Assembly (NCBI RefSeq): GCF_002272795.1
Contig: NZ_MLAT01000001.1
Location: 124,001-188,000 of the forward strand
DNA from: Helicobacter sp. 13S00482-2
Lineage (GTDB): Bacteria > Campylobacterota > Campylobacteria > Campylobacterales > Helicobacteraceae
Length of the DNA: 64,000 nucleotides
Reading direction: 5' to 3'
In this document: positions 8,697 to 16,606 of the stretch, piece by piece
How positions within the stretch are numbered: the first letter of the stretch is position 1
Layout: the number at the start of each line of letters is the position of its first letter
Notes under the pieces: generated by a model
What the model saw: the letters and a program-made list of their open reading frames with translations, nothing else
What the model was told of the DNA's origin: nothing
The model's database searches: none
Translations under genes and position numbers: made by a program

Positions 8697-9467
8697 ATGA
8701 AGTTACCAAAGAATATCGCATTAGCACTTATTTTGAGTTCAAGTGCTTTTGCAGGAGATTTAAGAGTAGGTGCCACACCCGTCCCAGCTGCAGAAATCTT
8801 AGAGTTTGCTAAGCCAATTTTGGCAAAACAAGGTGTGAATCTCATTGTGCAAAGCTTCACAGATTATGTCACTCCTGATATTTCACTCAATGAAGGATCT
8901 AGTGATGCAAATATGTATCAGCACCGACCATTTTTAGAGAAAATGAACAAAGACAGAGGATTTTCTCTTGTAGCTATCAAGTCCATATACATCGTTCCAT
9001 TAGGATTTTATTCCAAAAAATACAAGAGTATTTCTGAAATAAAAAATAAATCCACCATTGCCTTACCCAATGATCCAACAAATTATTCTAGAGCATTGAT
9101 ACTTTTACACGACAATGGAGTTATCAAACTCAAAGATCCAAGCAACTTAGATTGTACGGAATTTGATATCATAGAAAATCCTAAAAAACTCAAATTCAAG
9201 CAAGTAGAAGCTGCAATGCTTCCAAAAGTGCTTGATGGTATAGACGCAGCTGTTATCAATGCAAACTACGCATTACAAGCTGGTATGAGTATCAAACAAG
9301 CATTTTTTCATGAAAATGGAAAATCTGTATATACAAATGTTTTAGCATCTAGGACAAACAATAAAAATAATCCTGATATTAAAAAACTATCAGAAGTTTT
9401 AACTAGTAAAGAAGTAAAAGATTTTATACTCAAAAAATACAAGGGTGAAATCATTCCCGTACAGTGA
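8697..9467 (+). CDS. metQ: MetQ family substrate-binding protein, copy 1 (diverged site)
   Basis: Periplasmic binding component of the methionine importer (NLPA lipoprotein family). The signal peptide ends SSSAFA-GD and has no lipobox cysteine, so the protein looks soluble rather than lipid-anchored. Compared with copy 2 next door it keeps the FTDYVTP and EFDIIENPKK landmarks, but two otherwise conserved ligand-site segments differ: QHRPFL instead of QHEPYL (residues 75-80) and NDPTNYSR instead of NDPSNGGR (115-122). It may bind a related ligand. It lies ten bases after metI in the operon. Confidence 0.88.
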   Translation: MKLPKNIALALILSSSAFAGDLRVGATPVPAAEILEFAKPILAKQGVNLIVQSFTDYVTPDISLNEGSSDANMYQHRPFLEKMNKDRGFSLVAIKSIYIVPLGFYSKKYKSISEIKNKSTIALPNDPTNYSRALILLHDNGVIKLKDPSNLDCTEFDIIENPKKLKFKQVEAAMLPKVLDGIDAAVINANYALQAGMSIKQAFFHENGKSVYTNVLASRTNNKNNPDIKKLSEVLTSKEVKDFILKKYKGEIIPVQ

Positions 9468-9522
9468 TAAAATACCCATACTGATTTTTTGAGATGATTT
9501 AAAAATACATTAAAGGGAAAAA

Positions 9523-10302
9523 ATGAAAAAAATAAAGTTATTTATTGGTTTTTTGGCTTTACTTACGAGCTTTCAACTCGCTTTTGCAGAAGTTTTAAAA
9601 GTGGGTGCGACACCTGTGCCACACGCACAGATTTTAAACTTCATCGTGCCTATGTTAAAAAAAGAAGGGGTTGATCTTAAAATCATTCAATTTACTGATT
9701 ATGTCACACCAAACCTTGCACTAGCAGATAAATCTATTGATGCGGATTTTATGCAACACGAACCTTATTTGAAAAAAATGAACCAAGATAGAGGTCTGAA
9801 TCTGGTCGCTATTGCAAAAATTCACGTGGAGCCTTTAGGTCTTTATTCTAAAAAAATAAAATCTATTGATGAGCTCAAAAATGGTGCAAACATTGCAATT
9901 CCCAATGATCCAAGCAATGGTGGAAGAGCCCTTATTTTACTCCATAATCACGGGATTATCACTCTAAAAGATCCGAACAATCTTTATGCAACAGAGTTTG
10001 ATATCATTAAAAATCCTAAAAAAATCAAAATTCGTCCCCTTGAAGCAGCAATGCTTGCAAAATCCCTAAATGACGTTGATGCCGCCGTTATCAATGGTAA
10101 TTACGCACTTCAAGCCAACCTTAAAGCCAAAGATGCAATTTTTGTTGAGGGAGCTGAATCTCCCTATGCAAATGTTCTAGTAGTGCGAAAAGGAGATGAG
10201 AATAGACCAAGTATTGTCAAACTAAAAGAAGCTTTGCAAAGTCAAGAGGTACGAAAATTTATTTTAGATACCTATCAGGGCGAAATCGTTCCTGCATTTT
10301 AA
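9523..10302 (+). CDS. metQ: MetQ family substrate-binding protein, copy 2
   Basis: Second periplasmic methionine-binding protein, roughly half identical to copy 1 by eye. A signal peptide ends FQLAFA-EV without a lipobox. The standard ligand-site signatures QHEPYL (residues 78-83) and NDPSNGGR (118-125) are intact, so this copy is the better candidate for true methionine binding. A 55-base gap with its own AAAGGG site separates it from copy 1. Its stop codon TAA shares a base with the ATG of the following aminotransferase gene (TAATG). Confidence 0.92.
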   Translation: MKKIKLFIGFLALLTSFQLAFAEVLKVGATPVPHAQILNFIVPMLKKEGVDLKIIQFTDYVTPNLALADKSIDADFMQHEPYLKKMNQDRGLNLVAIAKIHVEPLGLYSKKIKSIDELKNGANIAIPNDPSNGGRALILLHNHGIITLKDPNNLYATEFDIIKNPKKIKIRPLEAAMLAKSLNDVDAAVINGNYALQANLKAKDAIFVEGAESPYANVLVVRKGDENRPSIVKLKEALQSQEVRKFILDTYQGEIVPAF

Positions 10303-11438
10303 TGAATATTAAATTTTTAGATCTTGCCCAGGAATACAATGATCTAAAAACAGACATAGATCGTGCTATTTTAGAGGTGCTAGAAAGTAGCTCATTTGTT
10401 GGTGGAAAAGCTTTAGAAGATTTTGAGCTTCATTTTGCTGATTTTATGGGGGTAAAGAGGTGTTTGGGGGTGGGCAATGGCACAGATGCACTTGAGATTG
10501 CAATCAAAGCATTTGATTTTCCCAAAAATAGCGAAATTATCTTACCGGCAAACTCTTTTATCGCCTCCATAGAAGCTATCATTAACAGTGGTCATAAGGC
10601 TGTATTGATTGATTGTGCTGAAGATTTTTTGATCGATATAAAATGTATTCAAAATGCCATTACTGCTAAAACTGTTGCTATTATCCCGGTACATCTGTAC
10701 GGAAGAGCTTGTAATATGCAAGAAATCATGCACATAGCCCTTGAAAATAATCTGAAAGTTATTGAAGATTGTGCACAAGCACATGGAGCAAAAAGCATTG
10801 TAAATGAAAAAATAAAAAATGTTGGTTCTATAGGAGATATTGGGTGCTTTAGCTTTTATCCAGGTAAAAATTTGGGAGCGTATGGAGATGGAGGAGCTAT
10901 CATTAGTAATCAAGTTGCGTTGATTGAAAAATGCAAGATGATAGCCAATCATGGCATTAATGGGCAAGATAAATATGATCACAAGCTACTTGGATCAAAC
11001 TCTCGTCTTGATGGAATTCAAGCTGCGATCCTTAATGTCAAACTCAAACATCTACTTGCCTGCAATCATCATCGAGAACAAATCGCTCAGCTTTATACCA
11101 AAAAACTCTCTAAAATACCCCATATCATCACCCCACCACCATCACTATATGAAGATCATTGCGTTTGGCATTTATATACCATCATTTTAAAACACATCCC
11201 TAGCAAGAGAAATGAACTCAAGCAATATTTACAAGACAATGGAATATCTACAGGGATACACTATCCAAAGGCATTGAGCCAAATCAAAGCAATTTATGAA
11301 AATGCAAACTGCATCTTACATCCTTGCTTAAGAGCTACAAAATATTCAGAAAATATTCTGAGCCTTCCTATAGGCAATCACATCAAAGATAGAGAAGTGG
11401 ATTATATTTGCGAAATGATTAAAAAGTTTTATGAATAA
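10302..11438 (+). CDS. DegT/DnrJ/EryC1-family sugar aminotransferase
   Basis: PLP-dependent aminotransferase of the sugar-nucleotide type, 378 aa. The PLP lysine is K189 in FSFYPGKNLGAYGDGG, and the cofactor-contacting acid is in VIEDCAQAHGA (Asp156). The overall pattern (FLDLAQEY start, SFVGGKALEDFE, VGNGTDALEIAIKA) resembles enzymes that aminate dTDP-3-keto-6-deoxyhexoses (FdtB, QdtB type). No other nucleotide-sugar gene is nearby; it is translationally coupled to metQ copy 2, an odd pairing. The exact substrate cannot be told from sequence; it may serve the glycan cluster several kilobases downstream. Confidence 0.82.
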   Translation: MNIKFLDLAQEYNDLKTDIDRAILEVLESSSFVGGKALEDFELHFADFMGVKRCLGVGNGTDALEIAIKAFDFPKNSEIILPANSFIASIEAIINSGHKAVLIDCAEDFLIDIKCIQNAITAKTVAIIPVHLYGRACNMQEIMHIALENNLKVIEDCAQAHGAKSIVNEKIKNVGSIGDIGCFSFYPGKNLGAYGDGGAIISNQVALIEKCKMIANHGINGQDKYDHKLLGSNSRLDGIQAAILNVKLKHLLACNHHREQIAQLYTKKLSKIPHIITPPPSLYEDHCVWHLYTIILKHIPSKRNELKQYLQDNGISTGIHYPKALSQIKAIYENANCILHPCLRATKYSENILSLPIGNHIKDREVDYICEMIKKFYE

Positions 11439-11441
11439 ATA

Positions 11442-11457
11442 CCCCACAAAAGTGGGG
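11442..11457. terminator. Convergent hairpin between aminotransferase gene and luxS
   Basis: CCCCAC, a loop AAAA, and GTGGGG form a six-base-pair GC-rich stem in the 27-base gap between two convergent genes. Seven A residues follow on the plus strand rather than T residues, so it is not a textbook rho-independent terminator in either direction, but its place suggests it ends or protects both transcripts. Confidence 0.5.
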
Positions 11458-11465
11458 CAAAAAAA

Positions 11466-11963
11466 TTATTTGAAATTTTTGAGTAATAAATCTTGGGTAT
11501 TCATCACCCCAATGCCTTGATCTAAAAGCTTTCTAGCAATATCTTGAGCCTCTTTTAAAGAGTGCATTTTTGCTGTGCCACACTGATAGATATTGAGCTC
11601 TGGAATGTCTTTTTCATCTTTTACCCTCAAAACATCTCTCATACTAGCTTCCCAAGCATCTTTAACATCATAAGAATCAGGTTCTCCAATAAGACTCATA
11701 TAAAACCCTGTACGACAACCCATTGGGGAAATGTCAATTATCTCTACCTTTGAATTATTCAAATGTTCTCGCATAAATCCAGCGAATAAATGTTCAAGAG
11801 TATGGATTCCTTTTTCACTCAAAATATCTTGATTGGGCTTACAAAAACGCAAATCAAAAACTGATATTTTATCGCCCTTTGGTGTCTGCATACTCTTAGC
11901 AAGTCGAACTGCAGGAGCTGGCATAATGGTATGATCAACCTTGAAACTATCTAATAAAGGCAT
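11466..11963 (-). CDS. luxS: S-ribosylhomocysteine lyase LuxS
   Basis: Cleaves S-ribosylhomocysteine to homocysteine and DPD, the precursor of autoinducer-2, as part of the activated methyl cycle. The metal-binding HTLEH motif is at residues 54-58, the third ligand Cys128 is in YQCGTA, and the catalytic Cys83 is in [11 protein letters not shown]. Length 165 aa is normal. An AAGGAG site precedes the ATG. It stands just beside a methionine import operon, which fits a methionine-recycling theme, though the two are convergent. Confidence 0.96.
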   Translation of the reverse strand: MPLLDSFKVDHTIMPAPAVRLAKSMQTPKGDKISVFDLRFCKPNQDILSEKGIHTLEHLFAGFMREHLNNSKVEIIDISPMGCRTGFYMSLIGEPDSYDVKDAWEASMRDVLRVKDEKDIPELNIYQCGTAKMHSLKEAQDIARKLLDQGIGVMNTQDLLLKNFK

Positions 11964-11994
11964 AAAAACTCCTTTGAAATAATAAATAACCGAT

Positions 11995-12022
11995 CTTGAT
12001 TATATCAAAATTGAGATATAAT
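11995..12022 (+). promoter_or_regulatory. Putative divergent promoter region, luxS and lipoprotein gene
   Basis: On the plus strand TTGATT (11996-12001) and TATAAT (12017-12022) are separated by 15 bases and would drive the lipoprotein gene at 12053. On the minus strand a TATAAT (12004 to 11999) lies 36 bases before the luxS ATG. The spacing on the plus strand is short, so confidence is moderate. Confidence 0.45.
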
Positions 12023-12052
12023 TGAGTCTCACAAATAAGCAAGGAGAAACCC

Positions 12053-12568
12053 ATGAAGCATTATTTTTTTTGTCTATTCTCATTATTTTTTGCATTAGGT
12101 TGCACTCAGATACAGACTCCGCAAATCTCTCAAAGTATAAACAAATGCCCCACGCCACTAGCAAACGTTCATATCAACTCCATTAGTGCTACACAAAATG
12201 ACTTGAATATCAGCTCTGAAGAAATCAAAAATCTAATGAACGAAAATCTAAAAGATAATTGCTTTACATTAGAAGATACTCAAGATACTTATATGGTTAA
12301 TATCTCTTATAGTACATCTTTAAAAAGCACTTCTGAGGATAAAATAGCTAGTTCAAAACAACAATCTCAAGCTGCTTCAGAGGTCAAAATATCTCTAAAA
12401 AAAGGCACTATTACAAGAACTTTTATAGGAACAAGCAACATTGAACTCAGTGGCAAAAAGATACTGAGCATAGGTTCTGATGCCAAAATCACTCCAGAAA
12501 TCAAAAATGAATCTATTGCTAAAGCATTCAAAGCAGCCTATGAAAGTATGATTAAAAGCTTTGAATAA
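12053..12568 (+). CDS. Putative outer membrane lipoprotein of unknown function
   Basis: A 171-aa protein with a signal peptide and lipobox ALGC (cysteine 17). The mature part contains three further cysteines (in NKCPTP and DNCFTLE) and a beta-rich, Ser/Thr- and Lys-rich body with a likely helix at the C terminus (IAKAFKAAYESMIKSF). I do not recognise the family. An AAGGAG site lies seven bases before the ATG. It is followed ten bases later by a second, very small lipoprotein gene and then a terminator, so the two form a short lipoprotein operon. Confidence 0.8.
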   Translation: MKHYFFCLFSLFFALGCTQIQTPQISQSINKCPTPLANVHINSISATQNDLNISSEEIKNLMNENLKDNCFTLEDTQDTYMVNISYSTSLKSTSEDKIASSKQQSQAASEVKISLKKGTITRTFIGTSNIELSGKKILSIGSDAKITPEIKNESIAKAFKAAYESMIKSFE

Positions 12569-12578
12569 GAGAGAGTGA

Positions 12579-12752
12579 ATGAAAAGTATCAAAGTTGGTT
12601 TTTTTCTCACCATTTTTGCGATTCTTACACTAAATGGGTGTGGAGCAAAAAAGCCAAAACCTCAAGTCACCTACACGACGATAAAATGTGAGACTATCTG
12701 CAAAAACAACCATTGCAACCAAAAATGCATAGGAGTTGAAGAAGTCAAATAA
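12579..12752 (+). CDS. Small cysteine-rich lipoprotein, 57 aa
   Basis: Short gene starting at the ATG at 12579, ten bases after the stop of the preceding lipoprotein, with GAGAG upstream as a possible ribosome site. The product has a signal peptide with lipobox LNGC (cysteine 21) and a mature part of only 37 residues holding four cysteines in the pattern C-x3-C-x4-C-x3-C (CETICKNNHCNQKC). That spacing could bind a metal or form two disulphides. It ends six bases from a strong terminator. Function unknown. Confidence 0.72.
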   Translation: MKSIKVGFFLTIFAILTLNGCGAKKPKPQVTYTTIKCETICKNNHCNQKCIGVEEVK

Positions 12753-12778
12753 ATCCCCTTCCTTATCGGGGGATTTTT
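12751..12778 (+). terminator. Rho-independent terminator after lipoprotein pair
   Basis: AAATCCCC (12751-12758) pairs with GGGGATTT (12769-12776) around a ten-base loop, and the 3' arm merges into a run of T residues. It overlaps the stop codon of the small lipoprotein gene and separates that operon from ferritin. Confidence 0.8.
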
Positions 12779-12878
12779 AATATTTGATCCTGTCACTTAT
12801 CCTAAAAAAATTCCATTTACTTTTTTATTCTCATTTTTGATACAATCATGATACAAATTTAAATTGTAAGGAGTTTTT

Positions 12879-13382
12879 ATGTTATCAAAAGAAGTTATTA
12901 AATTATTGAATTCTCAGATTCAAAAGGAAATGTTTTCGTCAAATCTTTATCTTAGTATGAGTTCTTGGTGCTATGAAAATAGTTTTGATGGTTCAGGATT
13001 ATTTCTATCAGATCACGCCGAGGAAGAAAGGGATCACGCAAAAAGAATCATTACTTATTTAAATGAAACCGATTCGCATGTAGAATTAGCAAAGGTAGAT
13101 GCCCCTGAAAACAAGTTTAAAAGCTTGGTTGAAGTATTTGAAAAAACTTATAAACACGAGAAAGAAATTACTGTTTCTATCAATGAACTTGTAGATCATA
13201 TGCTTAAAAACAAAGATTATCCAACTTTTAACTTTTTGCAATGGTATGTGAATGAACAACACGAAGAAGAAGCACTTTTTAGAGGTATCGTGGATAAATT
13301 AAGACTTATCGGCGATAATGGAAATGGTCTTTATCTTGCAGATCAATATATCAAAAATATTGCTCTCTCTAGAAAAAAATAA
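12879..13382 (+). CDS. ftnA: Non-haem ferritin (Pfr/FtnA)
   Basis: Iron storage protein forming 24-subunit cages. Ferroxidase residues are recognisable: Glu17 region IQKEMFSSNLY, Glu50 and His53 in EEERDHAKRI, Glu94-type residue in KEITVSINELVDHM, and Gln/Glu in QWYVNEQHEEE. Length 167 aa is typical. A clear AAGGAG site precedes the ATG; the upstream region has TACAAT at 12841-12846 as a possible -10 element. In H. pylori the equivalent gene is repressed by iron-free Fur; the AT-rich upstream region could hold such sites but I cannot name one with confidence. Confidence 0.95.
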   Translation: MLSKEVIKLLNSQIQKEMFSSNLYLSMSSWCYENSFDGSGLFLSDHAEEERDHAKRIITYLNETDSHVELAKVDAPENKFKSLVEVFEKTYKHEKEITVSINELVDHMLKNKDYPTFNFLQWYVNEQHEEEALFRGIVDKLRLIGDNGNGLYLADQYIKNIALSRKK

Positions 13383-13389
13383 ATCCTTG

Positions 13390-13410
13390 TGAGATGGCCA
13401 GGCCATCTCA
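13390..13410. terminator. Perfect palindrome between ferritin and a convergent gene
   Basis: A 21-base perfect inverted repeat, arms TGAGATGGCC and GGCCATCTCA around a single A, lies in the 25-base gap between convergent genes. As RNA it would make a stable hairpin usable in both directions, although no T run follows. Probable bidirectional terminator or mRNA stabiliser. Confidence 0.55.
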
Positions 13411-13890
13411 TCTCCGAAATATAAAACGGAAAAATCTTTTAAATTCTTTATTGACTTTAGCAAAATCAAAATTACTATTTTTTACACCCACAAAAACACC
13501 TTTCATTTCACTTCTCTTTGAAGCATCATCTAGATAATTTCCTTTTATGAGTCTCTCATAATTATCTCCCTTATCAGAATCATTTAAAAATTTGAATCCA
13601 TATCCCAAATCAAAATCTTTCAAAAAATCTAATTTGTGATCTTGCGATAAATTTAAATAATCATAGCTAGGTTTGTATTGATACCCTGAGGATAAATATG
13701 CATTAATAGAATCTATTTGATGTGAAAAAAGAATACTAACCCCGCTTCTATTTGTAGTGATATTTTTATTACAACCTGATGCTTTTCCATCAGATAAAGT
13801 GCAATAAAGTTGCTTATCATTACTTGATGAGTGATTTTTCTGTGCATAAAGACTGAAAGCTAATGACAGTATAATCAATATTTTATTCAT
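13408..13890 (-). CDS. Secreted protein of unknown function with paired-Cys loop
   Basis: A 160-aa product with a signal peptide (MNKILIILSLAFSLYAQ) and no recognised domain. The start is taken at the ATG ending at 13890, which has GGAG upstream; an extended frame reaches 13935. Near the mature N terminus it has YCTLSDGKASGCN, very like the VCTKLPDGKSSC segment of the outer membrane protein encoded 110 bases upstream on the same strand. The end is highly basic and aromatic (FKRFFRFIFRR). It might be an exported partner of that porin-like protein or a relic of a paralogue. Confidence 0.65.
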   Translation of the reverse strand: MNKILIILSLAFSLYAQKNHSSSNDKQLYCTLSDGKASGCNKNITTNRSGVSILFSHQIDSINAYLSSGYQYKPSYDYLNLSQDHKLDFLKDFDLGYGFKFLNDSDKGDNYERLIKGNYLDDASKRSEMKGVFVGVKNSNFDFAKVNKEFKRFFRFIFRR

Positions 13891-13999
13891 TATCATCTCC
13901 AAAATGAATACTTTATTGATTATAGCACAGGACAATCAAGAAAAAAATCAACAAATGCTAAATAAAATATCCCATAACTCCCTATCAATAGGCTTTCAA

Positions 14000-14881
14000 T
14001 CAAAAAAGTAAATCTAATGCCATATAAAATGAAGTTGAGCGGAGTGTATCTTTTCCATATATGTCAATTTGTTCAGATGTATTACTGCCAATTTGTGTTG
14101 CAGAACTCATTTGATAAGCGATATCATAATAATCATATAATCTCACTTTGCAACCCACATCAATGCGTATTCTCCGTGCGATTGTCTGAGAAACTCCAAA
14201 ATTCATATATCCACCTTTAATATTCACGTTTGGGGAATCTTTTTCTTTGAGTTTATTGAACATTTCTCCAAAATTATAATCATATCCCAAGCCCAAAAAT
14301 ATACCAAAAGGAGAGCGACCTTTCGTAAAATCAAAAAGATAATCTATGCCCGCAGAAGCAGTATAATAGACACTATCTTCAAAATCTACAAATGGAGCAT
14401 ATTTATGTGTATTTAGTTTTAGGTTCCCTGTTGTAAAACTAACGATAAATCTAAGACCATTTCTAGGAGTGAAAAAATAGTTATAACCAAATCGTCCTCC
14501 ATAACCAACTGATGATTTGCCACTATAACTTGAAGTTTTGATGTTATTTTGGGTGGTTGAGTATCCACCTGGTTTGACATAAGATCCATGACAAGAGGAT
14601 TTGCCATCAGGTAGTTTGGTGCAAACCAGATCTGTTTCAGTAGGGGTCAGAGTTACTCTTGTTGTCTCTTGATCTAATTTTAATTCATCATCATAGCAAG
14701 TATATGAGAAAATACCACCCATAAAAAATCTACTTTTATCTCTAGCAATACTTGCATTCCTCATTGTTTTGTCTGAAAAATAATTAGACTGAGTATCTGG
14801 AGTCCCAAGAAGATCTTGAGCATTTGTTATTACAGATAAGCAAAATATACTAGATAAAATAATCAATGTTTTTTTGTCCAT
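14000..14881 (-). CDS. Helicobacter-type outer membrane beta-barrel protein
   Basis: A 293-aa outer membrane protein with a signal peptide ending VITNAQ and a C-terminal strand SFYMALDLLF ending in Phe, the BAM recognition signature. Alternating-residue strands (GGRFGYNYFF, LRFIVSFTTG, FGIFLGLGYDYNFG, IDVGCKVRLYDYYDIAY) suggest an eight- to ten-stranded barrel of the Helicobacter OMP (Hop/Hof/Hom-like) type. A surface loop carries two cysteines around LPDGKSSC. No poly-nucleotide switch is visible in the gene or just upstream. Ligand or adhesin role cannot be told. Confidence 0.82.
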   Translation of the reverse strand: MDKKTLIILSSIFCLSVITNAQDLLGTPDTQSNYFSDKTMRNASIARDKSRFFMGGIFSYTCYDDELKLDQETTRVTLTPTETDLVCTKLPDGKSSCHGSYVKPGGYSTTQNNIKTSSYSGKSSVGYGGRFGYNYFFTPRNGLRFIVSFTTGNLKLNTHKYAPFVDFEDSVYYTASAGIDYLFDFTKGRSPFGIFLGLGYDYNFGEMFNKLKEKDSPNVNIKGGYMNFGVSQTIARRIRIDVGCKVRLYDYYDIAYQMSSATQIGSNTSEQIDIYGKDTLRSTSFYMALDLLF

Positions 14882-15027
14882 AATAAACTCCTAAAAAACA
14901 AATTTTTACCTATTAATGATATTAAAAATAAAATTAAGATGTTCTTATGTATTGTATTATTCTCTATATTGATTTATCATAAAATAACCGTTAATATATA
15001 TTCAAATACCCCAAATAAGGAAAATTG

Positions 15028-15279
15028 ATGAAAAAAAGCTTATTATTTTTATCTGTGTTCTCGATTTTATCAGCAAATTCTCCTCAGATGATTCCTCAGC
15101 AGATAAAATTTCCCAAACATATTGATGAATGTATCGATGGGTATTTATATAGAGCTTTTGTAGATCAAAAAAATCAAATCATTCAAGCTTCTATTCACCA
15201 AGTAATGGAAAAAAGTTCCTTGCATGAAAAAATATTGCCTAAAACTTGCAAAGCACAACCAAAAGATATTATCAAATAG
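15028..15279 (+). CDS. Small secreted protein of unknown function
   Basis: An 83-aa product with a signal peptide (KKSLLFLSVFSILSANS) and two cysteines in the mature part (DECIDGY and PKTCKAQ), which could form a disulphide. The ATG at 15028 follows AAGGA with six-base spacing; a TTG one codon earlier is less likely. Its end overlaps the end of the convergent MATE gene by eight bases. Family not recognised. Confidence 0.7.
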   Translation: MKKSLLFLSVFSILSANSPQMIPQQIKFPKHIDECIDGYLYRAFVDQKNQIIQASIHQVMEKSSLHEKILPKTCKAQPKDIIK

Positions 15280-16606
15280 TTTTACCTGGACGTTTCCACG
15301 TCCCCCTAGAAAATACAATCCAAAAAATAAATGCTCGAATATAAGTCTCTATAAAAATCATTACAAAAATCCATTCTACCCCAAATCCAAGGTGCAATAA
15401 TACCCACATCGGAAAAATCCTGAACACCCAAATACTGAGTGCATTTATCCAAAGTGAAATCTTAGTGATCCCTGCTCCCCTTAAAGATCCATCAAGCACA
15501 AAAATCCATATAAGAGGTACTTGAGAAAGCCCTACTGCTAAAAGATACATTTTGGATATATGAATCACCTCTTGCTCATTAGCAAAAATAGATGAAAAAA
15601 ACTCAGCAAAAAATGCCATCACCAATCCTAAAATACCCATAATAAAAGAAGAAATTTTCAAAATAGTTTTAACAAAATCACTTGCAATATCCACCCTATT
15701 TGCACCCAAACTCTGTCCTACTAATGCCATCGCAGCAACCATAAAGCCAAAACCAGGCATAAACGAAAATGCTTCAATCCTAGTCCCAATCTGTGAACCA
15801 GCTAAAACACTATCTCCATATTCTGATAAAAATTTTGTAGTTAGCACTAAAGAAAATAATGTTAAAAGTCTCTCCAATCCCGCAGGAATACCAATTCTAA
15901 GAGCATTTTTAAAAAACTTAAAATGGAATTTAAAACAAAAACTCAAATAAGTCTTTTGCCTAAACATCAGTGCAAATAAAATCATTAATTCCAAATAAGC
16001 AATAATAACATTTGAATACCCCGCCCCCACAATTCCAAGTTCAGGAAACCCAAACTTGCCAAAAATAAGGATATAGTTCAACAAAATACAAAGCGATGTA
16101 GTGAAAATCCTCATCAAAAAAGGTGTGATAGTATCACCAATACCTGCAAGTGCTGAGATAATGATATTTTTTAAAAACATCGCTGGAAGTGAATAAATAA
16201 CAATTTTTAAATAAATCTCTCCCAGTCTTCTGGCCTCTACCCCCATAGTGATCCAACTCAAAAATTTTGGATAACCCCAAATGGCGATAAAAACCATGGG
16301 GAAACAGACAAAAACTGATCCAATAAGCAAGGTAGAAAAAACAAGATTTGAGTTTTCTTTATCCTTTGCTCCAAAAAATCTAGATATTTGTGCATTTGTT
16401 CCAATATAAAAAATTGCATTGATAGTATAAAAAAGCATAAAAAAATTGAGGCCTACACCCACTGCAACAATATGCTCACTAGAAAGTTTTCCCATAAAAA
16501 ACATCGAAATTGCTATAACAAAAATATCTAAAAAAGAATTCGCTCCTGAAGGAAGTGCAATGCTTAAGATTTTTTTTAATTTTTGCTTGAATGTATAACG
16601 AATCAC
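15272..16606 (-). CDS. MATE family multidrug/Na+ antiporter (NorM-like)
   Basis: Inner membrane exporter with twelve predicted membrane segments in two halves, as in MATE proteins; landmarks include IALPSGANSFLDIFV near the N terminus, LAGIGDTITPFLMRI and RIGIPAGLERLL at the start of the second half, and VGQSLGANR. I set the start at the GTG ending at 16606, because it overlaps the stop of the upstream methyltransferase gene as GTGA and has AGAG upstream; a TTG at 16627 is the alternative. Substrate unknown. Confidence 0.88.
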   Translation of the reverse strand: MIRYTFKQKLKKILSIALPSGANSFLDIFVIAISMFFMGKLSSEHIVAVGVGLNFFMLFYTINAIFYIGTNAQISRFFGAKDKENSNLVFSTLLIGSVFVCFPMVFIAIWGYPKFLSWITMGVEARRLGEIYLKIVIYSLPAMFLKNIIISALAGIGDTITPFLMRIFTTSLCILLNYILIFGKFGFPELGIVGAGYSNVIIAYLELMILFALMFRQKTYLSFCFKFHFKFFKNALRIGIPAGLERLLTLFSLVLTTKFLSEYGDSVLAGSQIGTRIEAFSFMPGFGFMVAAMALVGQSLGANRVDIASDFVKTILKISSFIMGILGLVMAFFAEFFSSIFANEQEVIHISKMYLLAVGLSQVPLIWIFVLDGSLRGAGITKISLWINALSIWVFRIFPMWVLLHLGFGVEWIFVMIFIETYIRAFIFWIVFSRGTWKRPGKTI

